In this document: positions 57,813 through 64,000 of the stretch, in pieces
Layout: every line of letters begins with the position of its first letter
How positions within the stretch are numbered: position 1 is the first letter of the stretch
Notes under the pieces: model-generated
What the model was told of the DNA's origin: nothing
What the model saw: the letters and a program-made list of their open reading frames with translations, nothing else
Database searches by the model: none
Assembly (NCBI GenBank): GCA_002221725.1
Contig: NJFT01000037.1
Coordinates: 1 to 64,000 of the forward strand
Source: Scedosporium boydii
Lineage: Eukaryota; Ascomycota; Sordariomycetes; Microascales; Microascaceae
Length of the DNA stretch: 64,000 bases
Reading direction: 5' to 3'
Made by a program: the position numbers and the translations under genes

Positions 57813-58845
57813 TTACTGCTGCTTCTTCTGAGCACCTGGACCCATCTCCTTCGTGAAAGCTCCGTACGAAACCTCGAGGCTCGCAAGCGCACGAATGCCG
57901 AAGCTCAGGATCGTCACGAAGAAAAGAGATGCGAAGAGTGTCATGAAAAGTCCTGAAAGTTTTCCTGTTAAATTTGAGGCTATTGATGGAGGGGAGACGT
58001 CCGGCGCATACCTTTGTTGAAGAACTCGTACTTCTCGAAAAGAGGTCTCGTATCCCTTTCAGTGTCACTCTCATCTTCCCTTCGAACAACTTGAGAGTAG
58101 GTTGCCCGCTTTAACTCTTGATGGGCAGGCTCTCTTTGCACTGCGGGAGCCTCGCCGGGCGTTGAAAGGTAGACAATTGTGTAGGATTCCCCAGATTGAA
58201 TGGTTTTGATCGACTCGGCGAGTGCATGATCTATGAAACTGTTAGCCACACGCCAACCAGAAGCAGTTTACGTCCCGCAGCCATGTTAACATGGACGCAC
58301 CATTCTCGGCAAGCTTGCTAGCAGAATTACCAGCTGGGAGTGCAGGCAGGTTGATCTGCTCCACAACGGGGGCCTTGTCCGCTTTCGCGCAGGCCTTATT
58401 TATATAATCGGCAATCCCATCGGCCGACACCTCGCCAGCAACACTGGCAACACTCCAGGCCGTCGCGACATTCTCGTGGGATAGGGCTCGCTGGAGGTTC
58501 GGTACCGATTTGCCATTTGCTCCTCGGAAGTCGTTGGTGTTTAATTTTGGCTGCAGTACGACGAGGTATCGGTCGGTTGGGCATGACTCTAAGAAGCTCT
58601 TTGCTGATCCCTCGACTTGGGAAGATGTTTGTAGTTGGTTCTGGCTGGGGGCGTCGGCGAAGCTATTGGATGGGGAAGGGAGCTCGGGTTAGTAGTTTCC
58701 TCATGCTGAGAGCTTGGACGAGGTTATCGAGTTGAGGTAATACAACGTACCGAGCAGTTGAAATGAGAATGAATGGAGATGTATCTGAGAAAGCAAGGGC
58801 AGAGGAAGATAGCGCCAGCGCGCTGGCGACAAAGGAGAGACGCAT
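57813..58845 (-). CDS. BIG1: BIG1-like ER membrane protein
   Basis: Exons 58845-58751, 58662-58301, 58230-58012 and 57952-57813 give 271 aa. Yeast Big1 is needed for cell-wall beta-1,6-glucan and is related to the V-ATPase accessory protein Ac45. Seen: a signal peptide (LSFVASALALSSSALAFSDT); SPFILISTAR; a lumenal domain with ESCPTDRYLVVLQP; a repeat of short polar segments; and one C-terminal transmembrane helix (LFMTLFASLFFVTILSF) followed by a short basic tail ending KKQQ. KKxx-like signals retain type I ER proteins, so KKQQ may act this way. All three introns are standard and in phase. Confidence 0.85.
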
Positions 58846-59193
58846 GGTGAGTTGATGCAGATCGAGGTCGAGTTGACGCTCTGAATGTTGTCGCCTAGAG
58901 TGTTTCGGCCTGTGATGTAAAGTTTCCTGGATCAGAGACCTTGACGATTGGAGCATCATTGAGGTGCAGATTATTACATAATCATGGCTCGTGGTCAACT
59001 GTCTTGCGGACCAAGAGCACCGCGTCCGCCCGCCGGCAGCCGTCAAACCTTTAATAATTTTGAGCATGCTTGCATTTGATATTGAGGTGCTGCAATGAAA
59101 TTTTGACGGCCCTCCGATAAACGACACCGCCAACCCCAGATAAAAACCGATTGTGCTCGAGAAAGCACTCGTACACGTTCGAATTCACGCAAA
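58846..59193. promoter_or_regulatory. divergent promoter between BIG1 and RRP17
   Basis: 348 bp between opposite starts, so regulatory sequence is shared or closely packed. No specific element recognised. Confidence 0.5.
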
Positions 59194-59917
59194 ATGTTCG
59201 CCACGCCGAGAGTAAAGAAGAGCTTGCTCCCTCCCCCCATCAAGAAGCGCAAGATCGAACACACCGTGGAGGAGATCTCTTTCAACCCCGATGACCGCCA
59301 AGAGTACCTAACTGGATTCCGCAAGAGGAAGCAGCAGCGCATAAAACGTGCGCAGGAGGAGGCGGCGAGGAAGGCAAAGGAAGAACGGAGAGAATTGCGG
59401 AAACAGGTAATAAACATGTCCAAATGGTGCTACTGGAATGCATCTCATCTGTAGTACTAACACGACACGATTTTTTCAGATGAGAGAGGAGAGACAACGC
59501 GAGGTCGAAGAGCATGTGCAAAAAGTCAACACCCTCCTGCGGCAGTCAGAAGCGGCCGGTGCGATAGTCAACGAGGAATCTGACTCCGAAGGGTCGGAGT
59601 GGGAGGGAATCGAAGACCCGCCGACGAACGATATTATAGACCACGAGGACGAGTACATAGATGAAGACAGATACACTACGGTGACCGTCGAATCGGTCTC
59701 GGTAACGAGAGACGGACTTCATAAACCAAAAATGGAGGAATCGGAGGACGAGGAAGATACAGAAGAAGCCAAGAGAAGGGAGGCAGAACAGACGAAAGAG
59801 AGAAAGAGACCTCCAAAGCAACCGAAGAAAAAGTTCAGATACGAGTCGAAGATAGAGAGGCAGCTCACGCAGCAGAAGCTAAAGGCGAAGAAGAAGGCGA
59901 GAAATCAGTCCAGGTAG
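59194..59917 (+). CDS. RRP17: rRNA-processing protein RRP17/NOL12
   Basis: Exons 59194-59406 and 59480-59917 give 216 aa. Nucleolar 5' exonuclease-type factor for pre-60S maturation (5.8S/25S 5' ends). Seen: KKRKIEHTVEEISFNPDDRQ and EYLTGFRKRKQQRIKRAQEE, the core of the Nop25/Rrp17 domain; then long basic and acidic coiled-coil stretches; and a basic C-terminal end (KKKFRYESKIERQLTQQKLK). Splice: donor GTAATA, acceptor TTTCAG, phase 0. The acidic middle (about residues 105-170) is low in complexity. Length matches the family. Confidence 0.93.
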
Positions 59918-60178
59918 AGAATAACACAAAAAGGGCATCCACCAGGGAGGCGCATAATTCCCTCCTTTTCTTACTCCTGGCAAGAAGACTGTTGATTGTG
60001 GAAGATAGCCTTTGCTGCCACTGCTGATCTAACAACGAATACGTTCTCCAGCTATACATCAACGCAGCCCAAAATAAACAAGTTCCGGGACCAATACCTC
60101 ACAAGATGATCCGTCTCTCCAGTCGTGCCATCTCCTTCCTCCGCTCGAGTTGGTCGAAAAAAATCGGGTCTTGCAGGT

Positions 60179-60945
60179 TTAGAGAGTACCGATCTCGCGC
60201 TGGAAGTCCTCGAGCTCCTTCTGGACCTCGTTGTACTTCTTGGCCATTTCCTCATACTTGGACTCCCATTGGTCCCGCTCGTTCTCAAGGGCCTGCACCT
60301 TTCGCTCGAAGTGTCCGGCCTTCACATCGGTCTGTCGGAGCCTAATAAGGGGGAGAAAGAAATTGGGTTAGCGACCGTAGGGCGAGCACCGGTAATTGGG
60401 GGGAAAAGGTGAAATATGGGAGAGAAGGGTAGGGTGTCTAAAAAAAGGGGGTAGCTAGGCTCAAGCTGTGGTTGAGTGACGTACTTCTCGTTAGCCTCAC
60501 GGAGGGTCTTGTCGGCCTCTTCGGCCTCTTCCTCGAGGAGCTGCAGTCTCCGCTGGAGCGCCTCGTTTTGCGTAAGGGAGCCACTTCCCTCATCAGCAAT
60601 CTTCTTGTACTTGTCAACGTCGCCCTCGAGCTTCTCCACTTGTCCCTCAAGAACGTTATTCTTGTGCTGCAGGGAGGTGATCTCCTGCTCCTTGGCGAGA
60701 TTTTCTTGCTCGAGAGTCTTGACCTTGGTCTGGAGCTCATCGACCTTCGAGTTGGCGGTGTCAGCATCCAGACGGAGCTGGTTCATTTTCTGTCGTGGAA
60801 AGTATCACGTTAGCGCGTGTTGCGTTGGTTCGCTTGAAATATCTCAAAGGGGGAGAGGTGAGATGACGGCGTGCCCCTCCGGTTATACATGGTGGGGTAA
60901 ACCATCAGCAAGCGGAATGTCCAGTACCTCCTTGATGCGGTCCAT
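60179..60945 (-). CDS. TPM1: tropomyosin
   Basis: Exons 60945-60928 (six codons), 60789-60485 and 60341-60179 give 161 aa, the size of yeast Tpm2. Binds along actin filaments and stabilises cables for polarised growth and cytokinesis. Seen: MDRIKE joined to KMNQLRLDADTANSKVDELQ, KVKTLEQENLAKEQEITSLQ and VLEGQVEKLEGDVDKYKK, a continuous heptad coiled coil to the end (REIGTL). The first intron follows the sixth codon and has donor GTACTG, branch GCTAAC and acceptor GACAG. The second has GTACGT and TTATTAG. Convergent with RRP17, 261 bp apart. Confidence 0.95.
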
Positions 60946-61665
60946 GGCTGAGTTTTCGGCGGATAGTCTGATGGGCTAGAAAAGATGAACTGAAGAAGGA
61001 CAGGTGGAAATAATTTCAAACGCGTAAAAGGTGGAACTGGGAGATGTCGAATTTCGGAATTCTGATAGATGGAAAGAGGGGAGTTGGAGGAAGGGTCGAG
61101 AATAAAAGGTAATACTTAATGTTCTCTGCTGCCCCTCCCTGCGAAGTACTGCAGAGTACATTGCAGGATGTACAGATTTACGTACAGGTTCATGTACAGT
61201 GCCTGCTCACGGACGAAGGTACACCACAAACGGCTCTCCAATGGTATTAGGCACCTGAATTTCGTACGAGGGGTGCTGACAATGACAACCCAACCCGCAA
61301 CGGTTCAGTGCGACTTGTGTTGCAAGGGGTCTCAGGTCCCGCCTGATCGACATGTGTGTGGTTTCCTGGCCAACGTGAAATGGTCCGTGCACTTTCAACA
61401 ATCCTTGCCATACTCAAGAGCACAGCTCGTTACTCGTCCCAACATCCATTTCAACCTTGCACGCTTCAATTTCCAGTCAAGATCGGTGACGATCATTTTG
61501 GGAATAGAATCGACATTCTCTCCACTTCGGAAAAGGGGGTCAATTTCGTGACCCCGAAAAAGCCAATTCGCGTCGGAAATATCAACTCAACAATCACCCC
61601 CGTAATTGACTCCATCCAGTTCAGCCACCCGGAAGAAGAACATCGCCAATTCAGTCTCTGGCAAC
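60946..61665. other. divergent promoter between tropomyosin and securin
   Basis: 720 bp, with a cluster of GTAC words at about 61145-61200. Open frames on the + strand near 61168-61551 lack recognised features. Confidence 0.5.
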
Positions 61666-63025
61666 ATGTTGGCTGCACATCGCGATCAGGAAAACCTGGT
61701 GCACAGTCACCAGGTTCCGACGAAGAGCGGTGGCTCGAAGCACCTTGCCCCCAAAACACCCGGGGCGCGATATCCGAAGACGCCCTTGAAGGTGCCACTG
61801 AATGACGAGAATGGCCCTCACATCACAGGAGGCAAAGCTCTACTGGGAACCGGCCGGAATACCCTTGGAAAGAAGCAGGCTCTGGCAACTCCAATTGGTA
61901 AGTTTTCTTTTAGCTTTGCTCTTCACTGGACACTGTTGGCTGCGATACTGCGATTAGCCTAACTTCTCACGTGTAGGAACTCGCCCCCGAGCACCCTTGG
62001 GAAACAAAACCACCAACGCGAAGGCGCGCGCTGCTCCTCCCACTGGAACCGTTAAGGGCATAGTTCAGGAATTTGAGAAGAGCCAGATCAAGCAGCCGAG
62101 CATCCAGAAGCCGAAGCCAAAGCCTGCAAGTGTCTCGCCGTTGAAGTTCGCAGTCAGAAGCGATGAACAGCAGTCCGACGACCTCGATATTGAATACGCG
62201 CCGCCGAAGCCTCAGGACCTGCCTTACGAGTCGGATGTTTTCCCGGATGGCGTCTTGACATTTGAAGGGTTGAAGCCTGAGAACTTGCTCAAGGGCTACT
62301 ATGAACGATACCATGACCCCGTGGATGAGAATGGAATCCGACTCAAGGACAAGAGATTTGAAGAAAATCTTCAAAAGGCCCTCAAGAAAGGTGATGAAAG
62401 GATCCTTCGAGATATTGAAAACACAGACTGGTCGGTCTCGGACGTACCCGAAACGAAGCATATGGCTCGACCACAGAAACCTGAGCAGACTAGGCCGCTC
62501 AGTCGCACATCCGCGCAGCGTCCCCCAACACTTAACTCCCGGCGAGCGGCGAGTGCCCTATCTATGGCCTCCACCATCAGAGAGAGAAAGCCTCGACCCG
62601 CCCTCACAGCAGTGACACAGGCGAAGAAGCCGACTTCTTTCCTGCTGTCCGGACGCAAGGTCTCGAAGCCAATCGAGCCTCCCAAATCTCTTCCGCAGAG
62701 TGCCATTGGAGAGGCGGTATCGAGGAGCACGTTGGGGTACTCGAAGGGCCGCTCTGCGTCCTCGGCGATCAGGACCCGACAAACGCTCGCCCGCTCGGTA
62801 TCCGGAGCATCAGTCTCGTCAGATAGCTCCGATGCGACCATTACCCCGGCCAACTTCCGCAAGACTCAGGAGGCCAAGGCAAGCAAAAGTGACCAGTGGC
62901 ATCAGCCCCAGTTCCTCGATATCTTCGATGTCAATGCGGAGTCTGATGATGATGCTCATGCTCCCAACATCGACAATATTGTTGATGAATTCGAGGACTT
63001 CCAACTTAAGCTGGACGATAACTGA
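61666..63025 (+). CDS. securin, Cut2-like separase inhibitor
   Basis: Exons 61666-61897 and 61977-63025 give 426 aa. Securin inhibits and chaperones separase until APC/C destroys it at anaphase. Evidence: a perfect destruction box RAPLGNKTTN at residues 82-91 (RxxLxxxxN), formed next to the splice junction and very like that of fission yeast Cut2; RNTL and QEN words further upstream as possible extra degrons; and DIEYAPP at 148-154 followed by DVFPDGVLTFEGL, matching the central separase-binding segment of Cut2. The C-terminal half is Ser/Arg/Thr-rich and ends acidic (DNIVDEFEDFQLKLDDN). Low overall conservation is normal for securins. The start is the first ATG in frame. Donor GTAAGT, acceptor GTGTAG. 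Confidence 0.75.
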
Positions 63026-64000
63026 GATGAAAAATAATGATGACCAACCTCGGTTGGGGACTAGTGACGGCGGAGGAGGATTGCATATTTTACGTTTTGT
63101 TTTACGACGGCGTTATCGGCGACATTAATATCCTAAAGGGCTCGGCCACGTTCGTGTTGTTTCTCAAAAACGGTCACAAGAATATCGATTAGACGGCAGC
63201 ACAATCGGCTATGGCGGAGCCGATGGGAAAGAGGGTATGAACGGCGATTATTTGTGTTTTAATATGTATATTCTACTCGAATTCAACATTGATGATTATG
63301 AACTTCACTTAAAAAGCTTGCACAGGTCCTAGCCAATGTTGCTCTCCTCCACTTCTGGGGATTCGCTAATGTTCTCCAACTGCTAATGAATCGGACCAGA
63401 AATTCAGGCACCAGCGTTGCTTGGCATTGGGTCGGACCACAACCTACGATGAAGCAACTCCCAACCGCATTCGCTCTTTCTTCGTCAAGGATTTCCAAGT
63501 CTCATCAACTGTGCAGGCAACAAGGTAGCTCTCTTTCCTCCATTATCTGCTCCTCGTCATTTATTGTCGAAAACCTGTTTCCCCCAGTATCTCTCCTTCG
63601 CGCCTTTCCCTATAATTGAAACACTTCTCCTTAATCCAATCACATCATGCCGATGTAGGTAGAAGATATAAGCGTAATAACGAAAAGGCTCAGCGCGAAG
63701 GATTTCGTGTGTTTCGGTAATTGGAAACATCCCCGGCTGGTTCTCAGATCCTTGCGTAAACTAGAGGGCTAGTCCACAAGAACACCCACCCATCCCAGGT
63801 AGTTTCTGGGTTTGGTAGTCGGAGGATCACAGAGTCCCGATCGTAACTTATTCCGATATCACCCAAACCTAGGATCGTTTGGTCGGAAACGCCATTCTCT
63901 CCTGTCTAATATCGCGTTCTCAAAGCATCCGAGGATCTAGTTGGACGGATGCCAGCGCTCAAGGACTACTGCGGTGTATTCCAAGAAGACCAGAGCGCAA
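63026..64000. other. right-edge flank without supported gene
   Basis: 975 bp after securin. Short open frames at 63283-63498 (-) and 63386-63619 (+) show no recognised domain. A gene starting beyond the window may have its leader or 3' UTR here. Confidence 0.4.

Overview
The window is a piece of nuclear chromosome from a filamentous ascomycete (Pezizomycotina, most like a sordariomycete). The genes carry many short introns (about 45-250 nt) with GTAAGT/GTATGT/GTGCGT donors, CTAAC-type branch points and YAG acceptors. Gene density is about one per 2.3 kb, on both strands, with pyrimidine-rich leaders. The families are fungal: MID1, EIS1, BIG1, SFK1, a Cut2-type securin, RGD2, an RFX factor and DUF7689. 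I see no rRNA, tRNA, transposon or CRISPR array. The genus cannot be told from sequence reading alone.

Layout. 0-8 kb: 5' part of aspartokinase (-, running off the left edge) and an RFX transcription factor (-). 8-17 kb: YOP1 (+), MID1 calcium-channel subunit (+), CDK7/KIN28 kinase (-), Sfk1/DRAM-like membrane protein (+). 17-31 kb: EIS1-like eisosome protein (-), a 3 kb gene-poor gap, a six-exon CX5R phosphatase (+), a METTL2/TRM140 tRNA methyltransferase (-), a DUF7689-like gene (-), a second gene-poor gap and a degenerate kinase-like gene (-). The 26-30 kb part looks the most lineage-specific. 30-41 kb: EMC2 (+), secreted GDPD phosphodiesterase (+), a 3.8 kb gap, and a coiled-coil protein with a ubiquitin-like C-terminal domain (+). 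41-50 kb: COQ10 (-), AP-3 delta (+), RGD2 F-BAR/DEP/RhoGAP (-). 50-64 kb: membrane dipeptidase (+), mitoribosomal uS13m (-), ER cyclophilin B (+), TRM112 (+), BIG1 (-), RRP17 (+), tropomyosin (-), securin (+).

There is no gene cluster in the bacterial sense. These are mostly housekeeping genes in divergent or convergent pairs; the 53-63 kb stretch is especially compact, with gaps of 260-720 bp. Several products share broad processes: translation and tRNA/rRNA maturation (TRM140, TRM112, RRP17, uS13m), ER and membrane biology (YOP1, EMC2, cyclophilin B, BIG1), plasma-membrane organisation and Ca2+ signalling (MID1, EIS1, SFK1-like), and cytoskeleton and polarity (tropomyosin, RGD2).

The most notable observations are about gene structure. 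They are: a cyclophilin B gene that can end either in an HVEL ER-retention tail or, through an extra splice, in a membrane anchor; an AP-3 delta start codon apparently split by an intron; a 20-nt microexon in aspartokinase; a recent 120-bp in-frame duplication in a coiled coil; a RhoGAP domain without the usual arginine finger; and a GTAC-centred palindrome scattered through intergenic DNA. I did not find a wholly new system. All exon boundaries were read by eye and none is backed by transcript data.
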